Positions 50,414-61,380 of a stretch of DNA of 64,000 bases are shown here, in pieces. Under the pieces are notes generated by a model. It saw nothing but the letters and a program-made list of their open reading frames with translations, searched no databases and was not told the origin of the DNA. The stretch is from Staphylococcus nepalensis. Its GTDB lineage: Bacteria; Bacillota; Bacilli; Staphylococcales; Staphylococcaceae. The position numbers and the translations under genes are program-made. The stretch spans positions 45,959 through 109,958 of the forward strand of contig NZ_BMCF01000009.1 of NCBI RefSeq assembly GCF_014635045.1. Reading direction: 5' to 3'. How positions within the stretch are numbered: the stretch's first letter is position 1; every line of letters begins with the position of its first letter.

Positions 50414-51232
50414 ATGCCGAAAATCACAAAAATTGAAGTACAAAAAAATAATAAAGAACGTTTTAATTTATATTTAGATGATGAATTTGAAATGGGTATC
50501 GATATTGATACTTTTGTCTATTTCAACCTCAAAAAAGACCAAATAGTTGAAGCACAAGATATGGAAAAAATTCAAAACTATGAACAATATAGACAAGCTA
50601 TCAATATAGCTATTCAGTATTTATCTTATAGAAAAAGAACTGAACACGAAGTAGCGCAACATTTATCTAAAAAAGATATATCTGAACCTGTTATTGCAAA
50701 TGTTTTAGAATACTGTCATAAACAAAAACTAATAGATCATAAAGATTATGCTAATAGTTTGAAAAATACGATGATTTTAACGACAGACAAAGGTCCTGAG
50801 ATTTTCAAACAAAAATTGCATCAAGCTGGTATCGAACAAAAATTAATTGATGAATATGCGCTTATTTATATTGAGGAACAGCCGTTAGATGACATTTTAA
50901 AAGTAGCTAAAAAAATTTTAAAACAGAAGAAGGGCCCTCAAATAAAACGAAAAGAAAAACTAACACAATCTCTAATGCAAAAGGGTTATACGTTTGACAC
51001 CATTAACCTAGTTATAGAAGCGTTGGATTTCTCACAATCCGAAGAAACATTAGATATATTGCTACAAGATGAGTTAGAGAAAGCGTATAATAAATTTTCA
51101 AAAAAATATTCAGGTAAAAAAATAATTAATAAAACAATTGAAACGCTTATGAGAAAAGGTTACCAATATGATAAAATAAAATCTAAACTAGAAGAGAGTG
51201 GTATAGAAGATGGAACGGAAGAAATTGAGTGA
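50414..51232 (+). CDS. recX: recombination regulator RecX
   Basis: This 272-aa helical protein binds and inhibits RecA filaments. It has the three-helix RecX repeats: [32 protein letters not shown], then two further modules ending [22 protein letters not shown]. The long form with an N-terminal beta extension is normal in Firmicutes. ATG 50414 follows GGAG by eight bases, giving the S. aureus length; GTG 50405 precedes it without a ribosome binding site. The last 23 bases overlap yfhH. recA is not in this window. Confidence 0.93.
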   Translation: MPKITKIEVQKNNKERFNLYLDDEFEMGIDIDTFVYFNLKKDQIVEAQDMEKIQNYEQYRQAINIAIQYLSYRKRTEHEVAQHLSKKDISEPVIANVLEYCHKQKLIDHKDYANSLKNTMILTTDKGPEIFKQKLHQAGIEQKLIDEYALIYIEEQPLDDILKVAKKILKQKKGPQIKRKEKLTQSLMQKGYTFDTINLVIEALDFSQSEETLDILLQDELEKAYNKFSKKYSGKKIINKTIETLMRKGYQYDKIKSKLEESGIEDGTEEIE

Positions 51233-51524
51233 AATGAGCGAAATAGAATTACGTCATGAAATTCAAGGGTATAAAGAACAAATGCGTAAAGCAGAAATGA
51301 ACGGTATATATAATGAGTATGATGTATATGCTAGTAAAGCCATTATAGCTGAGAGTTATTTAATAGATAGAAATAAAGTAGAACTTGGTAAAATATATCA
51401 ATTAAATGACGGAACTGGAAATTATTTTAAGGTAGAACGGCTTAAAGGCGTTTTTGCATGGGGGTTCAGAATTAATAGTTCAGAACCAGAAGAAGGTTTG
51501 CCTCTAGCATTATTAAAACTGTAG
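51210..51524 (+). CDS. yfhH: YfhH family protein (DUF1811)
   Basis: This 104-aa soluble protein has an N-terminal helical hairpin ([26 protein letters not shown]) and a C-terminal SH3-like beta barrel ([30 protein letters not shown]), typical of the DUF1811 fold. Function unknown. It starts inside the end of recX and precedes the TagGH-like ABC genes by 15 bp, so recX-yfhH-ABC may be one transcript. The recX-yfhH adjacency is also found in Bacillus. Confidence 0.85.
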   Translation: MERKKLSEMSEIELRHEIQGYKEQMRKAEMNGIYNEYDVYASKAIIAESYLIDRNKVELGKIYQLNDGTGNYFKVERLKGVFAWGFRINSSEPEEGLPLALLKL

Positions 51525-51539
51525 AAGGATGAAGATAGC

Positions 51540-53072
51540 ATGGGTAGTTCAATTATTTTAAAGTTACTTAATGTAACGCACTATTATAGAGATAAAAAGT
51601 CAAAAAAATGGTATCAGCCTTTTGGTTATGATGCAGAGAATATAGAATTGAATAATATTAACTTACATATCTATCAAGGTGAATCATTAGGCATTATTGG
51701 TGAACCTGGTTCTTCAAAATCACTTATAGGACGTATATTAAGCGGTGAAGTTAAGCCTGATAAGGGGAAAGTTATTCGCAAAATGGATGTGTTTTATGCA
51801 GATATAGATGATAAATATTTGCAAGATATTTCAGTGGTAGATTATGTATCACATGCAGTCACATTATTTCCTTATAAAACAAATACTCATAAAGTCGAAC
51901 AGGTTTTAAAATATGCTCATATAGAAGAACAAAGCGATACACCTATATGTGAACTCTCAGATGAAGCTTATGCGCGTTTACTTTTTACGCTTTCTCGCAC
52001 TTCGAAAGCAAATATTATTATTTTTAATAAAATACTGCAAAATTTAACTGATGAATATTTTGAAAAAGCAATTGAGCTATCAAATGAATACATAAACAAT
52101 AATTTAACCATTGTTATGATAGATGACAATGTAGAAAGAATTACAAAAGCAAGTAATTATATAGCTTGGATTTCTCATGGACAATTTAGAATGGAAGGCT
52201 CCATTAAACAAGTTATCCCTCTATTTAAAGATCATGAAAGAGATAGAAATTCTTTAAAAACAGATGATGAAAAAAAGAATTTTGATCTAGATTGGAAAGA
52301 AAATAGAACACGTACACCTGAATTAACCTATAACTTCAAACGTGTAGATAGATATAATCACGTCAAACCCCCTGTTGTTCTAGTAAGAATTTGGATATGG
52401 GTTAGTATTTTTATTTTAGGAATGGTTTTAACGGCGTTGTTAATGTTTAACGATATAGGGAAAATTAAAATTGGTCAGAACGAAGACCAAGCTTCTATAC
52501 AAAATCAATCGAAAAATCCTTATGAAGAAAAACTAGCTTATGGCATTGTTTTAGACGATTCAATCAAACTTGAAAACATGGAAAGTGATAAAGATTTAAA
52601 AGCGACTAAATATGCTTTTATTACAATTACTGGGGAAAACAGTAAAAGTTATAAAGTTACTGTTGATAACCAGTCTTATAAAGTTAGTAAAAAAGATATA
52701 CGTTATTTTGACCCAGCTGGGTTATTTGAGGAACACAGTGGTAAATCACTTGCACCATTTATGAGTAATAATTATAGCAATTACTATGAATTTTATAATA
52801 GTCACTTACATAAAAAACACAGTACTGTGACAGATTCACTTGTACCAGAAGCAGGTGGAAATGATCGTTTTATTGTGCCAATTACGCAACAGCCAATAAC
52901 AATGATATTTAATGACCAAAATAAACTAGCAGGTTTTACTATCCCAATGAAAGATAAGGAAAAATTAAAAAATAAGTTTAATATAGATAATAATTTTTGG
53001 ATAACTAAATCAGACGAAGGTTATTTTATGGCAGACTTCAAAAATAATAAATGGATATATATTGAATTGTAG
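51540..53072 (+). CDS. TagH-like ABC ATPase with degenerate catalytic motifs, a TM helix and an extracytoplasmic tail
   Basis: This 510-aa protein has an N-terminal ABC domain (about 1-230), a linker, one transmembrane helix (about 281-303) and a roughly 200-residue outside domain, an architecture like Bacillus TagH, the ATPase of the wall teichoic acid exporter. The P-loop is GEPGSSKS (54-61), keeping Lys60. The signature is LSDEA (139-143) instead of LSGGQ, Walker B ends IIIFNK (159-164) without Asp-Glu, and the H-loop reads MIDDN without His. It is probably a poor or inactive ATPase or a regulatory subunit. It is followed after nine bases by its permease. The main teichoic acid transporter genes of staphylococci are normally elsewhere, so this is probably a paralogue. 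Confidence 0.75.
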   Translation: MGSSIILKLLNVTHYYRDKKSKKWYQPFGYDAENIELNNINLHIYQGESLGIIGEPGSSKSLIGRILSGEVKPDKGKVIRKMDVFYADIDDKYLQDISVVDYVSHAVTLFPYKTNTHKVEQVLKYAHIEEQSDTPICELSDEAYARLLFTLSRTSKANIIIFNKILQNLTDEYFEKAIELSNEYINNNLTIVMIDDNVERITKASNYIAWISHGQFRMEGSIKQVIPLFKDHERDRNSLKTDDEKKNFDLDWKENRTRTPELTYNFKRVDRYNHVKPPVVLVRIWIWVSIFILGMVLTALLMFNDIGKIKIGQNEDQASIQNQSKNPYEEKLAYGIVLDDSIKLENMESDKDLKATKYAFITITGENSKSYKVTVDNQSYKVSKKDIRYFDPAGLFEEHSGKSLAPFMSNNYSNYYEFYNSHLHKKHSTVTDSLVPEAGGNDRFIVPITQQPITMIFNDQNKLAGFTIPMKDKEKLKNKFNIDNNFWITKSDEGYFMADFKNNKWIYIEL

Positions 53073-53081
53073 GTGTAGTAA

Positions 53082-53936
53082 ATGATAGATAATATAATTA
53101 ATTTTTATAAAAACACACCATATTTAAGTAAACATTTGTTTCATCGCTTAAAAGGACAATGGAAATGGTTTGTAATACCTTTTGTTGTAAGCATCCTTTT
53201 ATTATGGATATTAATGTTTATTTTTAAAATAAATGGTACAGAAGAAATAAAACAAGCTCGAGGCTATTTTAGATTAGCAGCTTTAACAAGTTTCATATTT
53301 ATTTGGATGGCAATTTATCACAGCGTTCATTTGTTTAAAAAAGAATATTTTACTACTAAACTGTATAATTTAAACCCAATATTTCAAAATATTGTTATAG
53401 CTGTTATTTCTAATCTCTTAATGTTTATTGCACTAATGTTCATTATCTTTATGACTCCAGTAAATATTGAAAGTTCTATACCATCTGCATTGTATTTTGT
53501 GGTCATGTCTACAATCTTTGTAGTGATAACTTCCACACTGATTGGTTTATTTACAGTCATTAGAAAAAATGTAGATATGATAATGTATGTCCTATCATTT
53601 ATAATGTTTTTTATTGTACCGATTATTTTCATACCGTCAAGTTATTCAACATTATTCACTCATATTTTAATGCTAAACCCATTATTTTATCTCGTTGATG
53701 GTATTTCACAATCTGTCGTTTTAGGCGCATTAAGTTTGAATAATGTCCCCTATCATTTCTATTACCTATTTTTTGTAGCAACAGTTTGTATTATGATATT
53801 TGCAATGTATAGAATAACAGCATACAAAAAATTCCGATTTTTTGCTCCAATAATGAATCAATCTAAAGAAAACAGTACAACAAACGAAATAGAGAATGGG
53901 CATATTGAAACATCTAAAGACATGAAAAAACATTAG
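53082..53936 (+). CDS. ABC-2 type permease, TagG-like
   Basis: This 284-aa membrane protein has six hydrophobic segments (about 28-48, 66-86, 106-126, 141-161, 168-188 and 228-248) and the ABC-2/TagG signature near the fifth and sixth helices (LMLNPLFYLVDGISQSVVLG). A charged 35-residue C-terminal tail follows the last helix. It is the presumed partner of the upstream TagH-like ATPase in export of a polysaccharide, teichoic acid or other envelope polymer; the substrate is unknown. GTAGGTG weakly serves as ribosome binding site. A bidirectional terminator follows. Confidence 0.75.
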   Translation: MIDNIINFYKNTPYLSKHLFHRLKGQWKWFVIPFVVSILLLWILMFIFKINGTEEIKQARGYFRLAALTSFIFIWMAIYHSVHLFKKEYFTTKLYNLNPIFQNIVIAVISNLLMFIALMFIIFMTPVNIESSIPSALYFVVMSTIFVVITSTLIGLFTVIRKNVDMIMYVLSFIMFFIVPIIFIPSSYSTLFTHILMLNPLFYLVDGISQSVVLGALSLNNVPYHFYYLFFVATVCIMIFAMYRITAYKKFRFFAPIMNQSKENSTTNEIENGHIETSKDMKKH

Positions 53937-53979
53937 AAAACTGATTTTATTTAGTTCAGTTTACGCTAATAAAAGATTA

Positions 53980-54030
53980 AAAAATAGGAAGTAATCAATG
54001 ATATAGTACATGATTACTTCCTATTTTTTT
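53980..54030. terminator. bidirectional terminator between ABC permease and yfhP
   Basis: AAAAATAGGAAGTAATCA and TGATTACTTCCTATTTTT form a perfect 18-bp stem with T runs on both strands. Confidence 0.95.
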
Positions 54031-54042
54031 AATTTATAACGT

Positions 54043-55020
54043 TTACTTTGCAAATAATTTTTTTTGTAATTTATCTTCACTGAATACCCAACCGATATAA
54101 GAATGATCAATATTCATACATTCATCTAAATGAGCAATCGCTACGAAAGAATAATGTCCATTTTTTAAATAACGTAAATCAATTAATCTAATTTCCGTTG
54201 TATCATCATCCAATTTTCTTGTTTGCCAACGATAGATAGATGAAAAGTTAAGAAATGTTTTGATATTTTTATCGTCTTTTACATACTTCATTAAATCGTT
54301 ACTTGGAAATGAATGACGTTTTGATTTATCACTAAAAACGATATTGCGGCCGTAACTACGCCCCACATAATCATGTGCTTCTGTTTGAATAGCTACACGC
54401 CATTCCATAAAACGCATTGTAGGCGCAACGAAAACTTTGACTGGGTTATGCTCTTGTTTAATTTGTTTTAATGCTTGTTGCTTAATTATTGCTTGCATTC
54501 TAAAGCGAATAATATAATAGACAACGAGTATTCCAACAATAGGGAAGAATGAAATGTAAGGATGTAAACCTATTATCCAAAGTATGATACCAATACATAA
54601 CAAGGAGAAAATGATTGGATCAAACGTATTAATTACACTGAGTTGAATCCATTTATTTGTAATTGGTCTAAGCGCTTGAGTACCATAAGAATTAAATATA
54701 TCTACAAAAACATGAAGAAATACTGCAAGCTGTGCCCACAACCAAATATGGCCAGTATCAATATTTTTAAAAAACGTAAATATAAATAAAGTTATAAGTA
54801 ACGGCCATAAAATTGTAAAAGGTATTGAATGTGTTATCCCTCTATGGTTTGATATATAAGTGGCATTATCTTTAAGCTTTAAAACTGTGTCGCTATCAGG
54901 TATCAAAGAACCAATAATTAATGTGGTGGCTGTAGCTGCAAATGAACCGGTCATTGCAGGGTCTTGTGTTGCTAAAGCTGTTAAACCGATACCCATGACA
55001 ATATGCGTACCTGTATCCAT
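54043..55020 (-). CDS. YfhP-like membrane-bound metal-dependent hydrolase (DUF457)
   Basis: This 325-aa protein has an N-terminal YdjM/DUF457 domain with about four transmembrane helices and putative metal-binding His/Asp residues (TGTHIVMGIG, LIPDSDTV, HRGITHSIPF, HVFVDIFNSYG), followed by a soluble C-terminal domain of about 140 residues. YfhP of Bacillus belongs here; the substrate is unknown. GAGAGGA precedes ATG 55020. It is divergent from mutY, with the Bacillus-like grouping mutY-yfhP-recX-yfhH retained. Confidence 0.8.
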   Translation of the reverse strand: MDTGTHIVMGIGLTALATQDPAMTGSFAATATTLIIGSLIPDSDTVLKLKDNATYISNHRGITHSIPFTILWPLLITLFIFTFFKNIDTGHIWLWAQLAVFLHVFVDIFNSYGTQALRPITNKWIQLSVINTFDPIIFSLLCIGIILWIIGLHPYISFFPIVGILVVYYIIRFRMQAIIKQQALKQIKQEHNPVKVFVAPTMRFMEWRVAIQTEAHDYVGRSYGRNIVFSDKSKRHSFPSNDLMKYVKDDKNIKTFLNFSSIYRWQTRKLDDDTTEIRLIDLRYLKNGHYSFVAIAHLDECMNIDHSYIGWVFSEDKLQKKLFAK

Positions 55021-55143
55021 AAGTATCCTCTCATTTCATTTCGATATTATATCTATTATAATCTAATATACTAAATAATAAAATTAACATACTAAAATTA
55101 AGAAAAAAAGTTTTAGAATGACGCATAGAAAGAGATGTATAAC

Positions 55144-56190
55144 ATGTTAAATAAATCGCAATTTAAAAATAATCTCGTTACATGGTTTGAAGAAAATCAA
55201 CGTCAAATGCCATGGAGAGAAACCACTAATCCGTATTATATTTGGTTAAGTGAAGTTATGTTACAACAAACACAAGTTAAAACTGTAATTGATTACTATC
55301 ACAAATTTATCAGTAGGTTCCCGACTATTTATGAATTGAGCAAAGCTCACGAAGATGAAGTACTTAAATATTGGGAAGGGCTTGGTTATTATAGTAGAGC
55401 ACGTAATTTTCATACCGCTATAAAAGATGTCTATGAATCCTATAATGGGGAAGTCCCAGATGATCCGCAACTTTTTGGAAAACTTAAAGGCGTAGGACCT
55501 TATACTCAAGCAGCTGTAATGAGTATTGCTTTCAATAAGCCATTAGCAACTGTTGACGGTAATGTTTTTAGGGTTTGGTCTAGGCTAAATAATGATGATC
55601 GAGATATTAAATTACAATCTACAAGAAAAGCTTTTGAAAATGAGTTAGCGCCTTATGTTCAAGAAAAGGCTGGTACTTTTAATCAGGCTATGATGGAATT
55701 AGGTGCGTTAATCTGTACTCCAAAAAACGCATTGTGTTTATTTTGTCCCGTTCAAGCACATTGCGAAGCTTTTGAACAAGGAACAGTTGAACAATTACCG
55801 GTGAAAACTACACAAGTGAAGAAAAAACATATAAAACAAAATGTGTATATTATAAAAAACACAGACGGCGCTTATCTTATTGAAAAACGAACACAAAGGC
55901 TGTTAAACAATATGTGGGAATTCCCAATGTTTGAAGCTACAGGTAATGAAAGTGTAAACGCACAATTATCAACGAATATTCAGTTTCAACATAAACCTGT
56001 TTATTCATTGAAACACCAATTTACGCATATAACTTGGGATATCAACGTGTACTTAGCAAAAACCCAAGTTAATCCACAAGAAGTTACTTTATCTGAAAAT
56101 ATGGTATGGATGAAATTAGAAGATAGGGAGAATTATAATTTTCCAGTAAGTATGTCCAAAATATATAAATTTTTGATAACCAACAGTTAG
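55144..56190 (+). CDS. mutY: A/G-specific adenine DNA glycosylase
   Basis: This 348-aa enzyme removes adenine mispaired with 8-oxoguanine. The helix-hairpin-helix LKGVGPYTQAAV is followed by catalytic Asp138 (ATVDGNVFRV); Glu37 (SEVMLQQTQV) is the second catalytic residue. The [4Fe-4S] cluster cysteines are Cys191, Cys198, Cys201 and Cys207. The C-terminal NUDIX-like domain recognises 8-oxoG. ATG 55144 is preferred because AAAGAG lies nine bases before it and directly abuts the alternative ATG 55135. Confidence 0.95.
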   Translation: MLNKSQFKNNLVTWFEENQRQMPWRETTNPYYIWLSEVMLQQTQVKTVIDYYHKFISRFPTIYELSKAHEDEVLKYWEGLGYYSRARNFHTAIKDVYESYNGEVPDDPQLFGKLKGVGPYTQAAVMSIAFNKPLATVDGNVFRVWSRLNNDDRDIKLQSTRKAFENELAPYVQEKAGTFNQAMMELGALICTPKNALCLFCPVQAHCEAFEQGTVEQLPVKTTQVKKKHIKQNVYIIKNTDGAYLIEKRTQRLLNNMWEFPMFEATGNESVNAQLSTNIQFQHKPVYSLKHQFTHITWDINVYLAKTQVNPQEVTLSENMVWMKLEDRENYNFPVSMSKIYKFLITNS

Positions 56191-56238
56191 GGTCGTTCTG
56201 TTAAGCATAATTATGTTATAATTCAATGTGTGAAATAA

Positions 56239-56799
<561 letters not shown>

Positions 56800-56930
56800 G
56801 CAGATTTAATGTATTTAAGTGATTTATCGTATATAGTTAGATAGGTATAAACAATACAAAATAATTATTTAATTTTGAAAATCACAGCAAATGCACGATA
56901 ATAATCACCTAGTCAAAGATAAATTGTATT

Positions 56931-56965
56931 AACAGCCTTGTTGAAATTCAACGAAGGCTGTTTCA
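56931..56965 (+). terminator. terminator of ntdp
   Basis: AACAGCCTTGTTGAA and TTCAACGAAGGCTGTT form a nearly perfect stem followed by a T-rich tract. Confidence 0.8.
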
Positions 56966-56997
56966 TTTGCTGAAATAAGCAGGGAGGAGTAAGTTAT

Positions 56998-58734
56998 ATG
57001 ATTCGCAGATATTTACAATTCGTAAGACCATATAAATGGCGGATCATTGCCACTATACTTGTTGGTATATTAAAATTTGGTATTCCAATGCTGATTCCAT
57101 TATTAATTAAATATGTTATTGATAACATTATTAATAATGGGGCAATCACTATTGAAGAAAAATTTACAAGATTAGCAATTGCATTAGGTATAGCAATATT
57201 CATTTTTGTGATTGTTAGACCACCGATAGAATTTTTAAGACAATACTTAGCGCAATGGACGAGTAATAAAATTTTATATGACATTCGTAAAAAGTTATAT
57301 AACCATTTGCAAGCTTTGAGCTCAAGATTTTATGCTAATAATCAAGCGGGCCAAGTTATTTCAAGAGTGATTAATGATGTTGAGCAGACCAAAGATTTTA
57401 TTTTAACAGGGTTAATGAATATTTGGCTTGACTGTATCACTATCGTTATCGCTTTATCTATTATGTTTGTTTTAGATGTGAAATTAACGTTAGCAGCAAT
57501 CATTATTTTCCCAATATATATTTTAACAGTGTATTTCTTCTTTGGACGCTTAAGAAACTTAACAAGAAAAAGATCTCAAGCATTAGCAGAAGTACAAGGC
57601 TTTTTACATGAACGTGTACAAGGTATGTCAGTTATTAAAAGTTTTGCTATCGAAGATAACGAAGCAGCTAATTTTGATAAACATAACAGTAATTTTTTAC
57701 AGCGTGCCTTTACACATACACGATGGAATGCCTATTCTTTTTCAGCGATTAATACAGTAACAGATTTAGGACCACTTATCATTATAGGCTCAGGCGCTGT
57801 TTTAGCTATCAATGGGTCTATTACAGTAGGGACACTAGCTGCATTTGTCGGTTATCTTGAACAACTCTTCGGCCCTTTACGTAGACTAGTTTCTTCATTT
57901 ACTACATTAACTCAAAGTTTTGCGTCTATGGACCGTGTTTTCCAATTGATGGACGAAGGTTATGATATTAAAAATAAAAAGGGTGCTTTACCTTTAGAGA
58001 TTAAAGAAGGGCGTATTGAAATTAATGATGTTAGTTTCAAATACAATAATGAAGAATCTACTATATTAAATCATATTAATTTAGATATTGAAGAGGGCGA
58101 AACTGTCGCTTTTGTTGGTATGAGTGGTGGAGGTAAATCTACGCTGATTAATCTCATCCCAAGATTTTACGATGTAACAGATGGTGAAATTAAAATAGAT
58201 GGTACTAATATTAAATCATATTTAACTGGTAGTTTAAGACATCAAATTGGGTTAGTTCAGCAAGATAATATTTTATTCTCAGATACGATTAAAGAAAATA
58301 TCTTATTAGGTAGACCGAATGCTACAGACCAGGAAGTCATTACTGCTGCAAAAATGGCTAACGCACATGATTTTATTATGGAATTATCAGAAGGGTATGA
58401 TACAGAAGTTGGAGAAAGAGGCGTTAAACTTTCTGGTGGCCAGAAACAACGTATTTCTATAGCACGTATTTTCCTTAATAATCCACCCATTATTATATTA
58501 GATGAAGCGACGAGTGCACTAGATTTAGAAAGCGAATCTATTATTCAAGAAGCATTGAATATCTTAAGTGAAAATCGTACTACATTGATTGTCGCGCATA
58601 GATTATCTACAATTACACATGCAGATAAAATAGTAGTTATTGAAAATGGTGAGATAGTAGAAAGTGGTACGCATCAAGAGTTATTAGCTAAAAACGGAAC
58701 GTATGAACACCTATATAGTATTCAAAATTTATAA
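56998..58734 (+). CDS. Sav1866-type multidrug/lipid ABC exporter (half-transporter)
   Basis: This 578-aa fusion of a six-helix transmembrane domain (about 1-320) and an ABC domain works as a homodimer. It matches in length and over its whole sequence the structurally characterised S. aureus Sav1866 exporter, which is related to MsbA and LmrA. Walker A is GMSGGGKS (374-381), the signature LSGGQ is at 479-483 and Walker B ILDE ends at Glu503; all are canonical. Substrates are probably hydrophobic compounds; the physiological one is not known. A GGGAGGAG ribosome binding site precedes ATG 56998. It is monocistronic. Confidence 0.95.
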   Translation: MIRRYLQFVRPYKWRIIATILVGILKFGIPMLIPLLIKYVIDNIINNGAITIEEKFTRLAIALGIAIFIFVIVRPPIEFLRQYLAQWTSNKILYDIRKKLYNHLQALSSRFYANNQAGQVISRVINDVEQTKDFILTGLMNIWLDCITIVIALSIMFVLDVKLTLAAIIIFPIYILTVYFFFGRLRNLTRKRSQALAEVQGFLHERVQGMSVIKSFAIEDNEAANFDKHNSNFLQRAFTHTRWNAYSFSAINTVTDLGPLIIIGSGAVLAINGSITVGTLAAFVGYLEQLFGPLRRLVSSFTTLTQSFASMDRVFQLMDEGYDIKNKKGALPLEIKEGRIEINDVSFKYNNEESTILNHINLDIEEGETVAFVGMSGGGKSTLINLIPRFYDVTDGEIKIDGTNIKSYLTGSLRHQIGLVQQDNILFSDTIKENILLGRPNATDQEVITAAKMANAHDFIMELSEGYDTEVGERGVKLSGGQKQRISIARIFLNNPPIIILDEATSALDLESESIIQEALNILSENRTTLIVAHRLSTITHADKIVVIENGEIVESGTHQELLAKNGTYEHLYSIQNL

Positions 58735-58800
58735 TAGGTAGAAAAGTGAGCAAAAAATCTATTGTGTTGCTTTTTGAGACAACGCCAGTTAATAATAAAA

Positions 58801-58838
58801 AAGAGGCTAGGACAATATGACGTCCGGCCTCTTTTTAT
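58801..58838. terminator. terminator between the Sav1866-type exporter and FUSC genes
   Basis: AAGAGGCTAGGAC and GTCCGGCCTCTTTT form a bulged stem between convergent genes, with a T run on each strand. It is a relative of the GGGAC/GTCCC hairpins. Confidence 0.8.
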
Positions 58839-59933
58839 TTATAAATCGAAATCTTCTTCTTCAATTTCAATTTCATTATCATTTTGATGATAAGAAAAGA
58901 AACTAATAACTAACCGATCTAAATGTTCTAAAGTATAACGATATTCTTCTATGGATGAAATAATCTGCATGATATTAGCGAAAGAATATGTTGTTTGGTA
59001 AGGATCTTTGATAATTTCACGTTGAAAGGCATCCATTAAATCTTTTTTTTGCGGATTCTCAATTTGACTGTCGAAGTGGCTAACGTCGTAACGTGCTTTT
59101 TTTGAAAGACTGATAAAAATTTGTTCATGATAAGCGATTAGCAAATCAATCTCTAATTTAATTTGTAGTAGTAATTCATTATTTAAATTATGAAGATCAT
59201 TTTGGTATCGATTCATTCGTTTTAATACATCATAAGCTTGACGTGTACTTCGAACAACTTGCTTGAAGAGTATTTTTTTTCTGTTTTGTGCGTACATTTG
59301 CTTTTTAGTCCAAGGTCTTTCCTCTTCATAATACTCAAATGTTTGCTCTAACTTCGAAATACGTTTGCTAATTAGGCCTCTATCTTCTTTGATATGATGA
59401 TATTCAGATGTGTCATTTAAAACAAGTTTGAACCATACAAATATGTCTGAACAAATATTCAAAGCGTTATAGTAAATTTTCGACTCAAATTTAGGGGGTA
59501 AAAATAAAAGATTAACTGCAGAAGAACTAATTACACCTACCATAACAAGTACAAATCTGTAAAATGCAGAAACATAAAAGTTACCAGTATGTGTTCCCAT
59601 AATTATTAATGCAGTTATACTTGCAAGTGTAGCTACATGTTCCAAATTAAAACGGAATAAAATGGCAATTAATAGTATAACGGTAACACCCATGATTACT
59701 GGATTATTACCAAAAACTGTAACCATAACAACTGCAAGTAATGCACCTATGAGGTTACCAATTGCTCTTTCTGAAATTGTTTTAATGGAACGAAAAACAC
59801 TTGGTTGCATCGCGATTACCGCACTGACTGCAGCGATTGCTTTTAATCCTGCTTCATCAGGGAACAGAGAAGCGATAAACAAAGCAAGTATAATAGCTAT
59901 ACCTGTCTTCAGAATACGTGCTCCTAATTTCAA
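58839..59933 (-). CDS. FUSC/DUF939 family membrane protein, second copy
   Basis: This 364-aa protein has several packed N-terminal helices (about 7-155) with LGARILKTGIAIILALFIAS, AVIAMQPSVFRSIKTISERAIGN and VSSSAVNLLFLPPKFE, then a long helical cytoplasmic half ending in an acidic tail (ENDNEIEIEEEDFDL-like). It shares fold and layout with the FUSC protein at 37.3-38.3 kb, but not close identity. Aromatic acid or drug export is suggested for the family. The start is TTG 59933, eight bases after AAGGAG. Confidence 0.82.
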   Translation of the reverse strand: MKLGARILKTGIAIILALFIASLFPDEAGLKAIAAVSAVIAMQPSVFRSIKTISERAIGNLIGALLAVVMVTVFGNNPVIMGVTVILLIAILFRFNLEHVATLASITALIIMGTHTGNFYVSAFYRFVLVMVGVISSSAVNLLFLPPKFESKIYYNALNICSDIFVWFKLVLNDTSEYHHIKEDRGLISKRISKLEQTFEYYEEERPWTKKQMYAQNRKKILFKQVVRSTRQAYDVLKRMNRYQNDLHNLNNELLLQIKLEIDLLIAYHEQIFISLSKKARYDVSHFDSQIENPQKKDLMDAFQREIIKDPYQTTYSFANIMQIISSIEEYRYTLEHLDRLVISFFSYHQNDNEIEIEEEDFDL

Positions 59934-60008
59934 ATGTACCGCTCCTTCGTATATTTAATAAAATAATGTTTATACTTGTTATACAACGATTCCCTATAAA
60001 ATTCAAGT

Positions 60009-61298
60009 TTATTTCATTTGACTGAATGCATAATCTACAGCTGCTAATGTTTGATCTATATCTTTTTTAGTGTGTTCAGTTGTTAAAAACCATGCTTCAA
60101 ATTTGGATGGTGCAAGGTTAATTCCTTGATGTAACATGAGTTTGAAGAATTTAGCAAACGCTTCTCCGTCTGAATTTTCAGCTTGGTCATAATGTGTGAC
60201 AACTTCATTTGTGAAGTAAAGCGTCAATGCACCATATACTCTATTAACAGTTGCAGTTATATGGTGTTTTTGAATTAGTTCATTCAAGCCTTCCTCTAAG
60301 CGTTTTCCTAAATCGTTGAGATGTTCATATATGCCTTCTTGTTCTAATACTTCCAATAAAGCAATACCTGCTTTCATCGATAATGGATTACCAGCCATCG
60401 TTCCAGCTTGATACGCAGGACCTAATGGTGCGACTTGTTCCATTATCTCTTGTTTGCCGCCATAACCGCCTATTGGCAAGCCACCGCCGATAATTTTCCC
60501 AAAAGCAGTCAAATCGGGGTAAACTTTGTAAAGATCTTGCGCACCACCATAATGGAAACGAAAGGCAGTAATGACCTCGTCATAAATTACTAAACTTCCA
60601 TTATTATGTGTGATTTCATTTACTTGTTCTAAAAAACCTTGTTTAGGTTTGACCATACCAAAATTTCCAACAATCGGTTCCACTAAAACTGCCGCAATGT
60701 CATCCCCCCAATAATTAATAGCTTCTTTATATGCGTCGATATCATTATAAGGTACTGTGATAACTTCTTGCGCAACGCTTTGAGGCACACCTGCTGAATC
60801 AGGAGAACCTAATTGGGAAGGTCCACTGCCAGCTGCTACTAATACTAGGTCTGAGTGACCGTGATATTGACCTGAAAATTTGATTATTTTATTTCTTCTA
60901 GTATATGCGCGGGCTACACGTATGGTTGTCATCACAGCTTCTGTCCCTGAGTTTACAAAACGAATTTTTTCTAATGAAGGAATTGCATCGCGTAATTTTT
61001 TGGCAAAGTCTATTTCCAACTCTGTAGGTGTACCATATAAAACACCCAGTGCAGCTTGGTCTTGAATTGCTTTTGTAATATGAGGATGCGCATGACCAGT
61101 TATAATTGGGCCGTATGCTTGTAAATAATCAATATACTTATTTCCATCTACATCATATAGATAAGCGCCTTCTCCAGATTGCATCATTACTGGAGCACCA
61201 CCTCCTACAGCTTTATATGAACGAGAAGGCGAATTGACGCCACCTAATATATATTCATTTGAAAAATTTTGAAGTCTTTCACTTTCAGTAAATTTCAT
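60009..61298 (-). CDS. hemL2: glutamate-1-semialdehyde 2,1-aminomutase, HemL2-type
   Basis: This 429-aa PLP enzyme of aminotransferase class III has Lys268 in [10 protein letters not shown] as the Schiff-base lysine and Asp240 ([10 protein letters not shown]) as the pyridine-nitrogen ligand. It converts glutamate-1-semialdehyde to 5-aminolevulinate for haem synthesis. Staphylococci carry the main hemL in the hemAXCDBL operon, so this isolated gene is the second copy (also called gsaB). ATG 61298 follows AGAGGT and gives the S. aureus length; the 61307 codon lacks a ribosome binding site. It is divergent from bcp. Confidence 0.92.
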   Translation of the reverse strand: MKFTESERLQNFSNEYILGGVNSPSRSYKAVGGGAPVMMQSGEGAYLYDVDGNKYIDYLQAYGPIITGHAHPHITKAIQDQAALGVLYGTPTELEIDFAKKLRDAIPSLEKIRFVNSGTEAVMTTIRVARAYTRRNKIIKFSGQYHGHSDLVLVAAGSGPSQLGSPDSAGVPQSVAQEVITVPYNDIDAYKEAINYWGDDIAAVLVEPIVGNFGMVKPKQGFLEQVNEITHNNGSLVIYDEVITAFRFHYGGAQDLYKVYPDLTAFGKIIGGGLPIGGYGGKQEIMEQVAPLGPAYQAGTMAGNPLSMKAGIALLEVLEQEGIYEHLNDLGKRLEEGLNELIQKHHITATVNRVYGALTLYFTNEVVTHYDQAENSDGEAFAKFFKLMLHQGINLAPSKFEAWFLTTEHTKKDIDQTLAAVDYAFSQMK

Positions 61299-61380
61299 TA
61301 ATATCAACCTCTTTTAATTTAATATTTTCGTTTATTATCGTATCATATAATTAATATTAAAAAGAAATAGGGTGAGTTAT

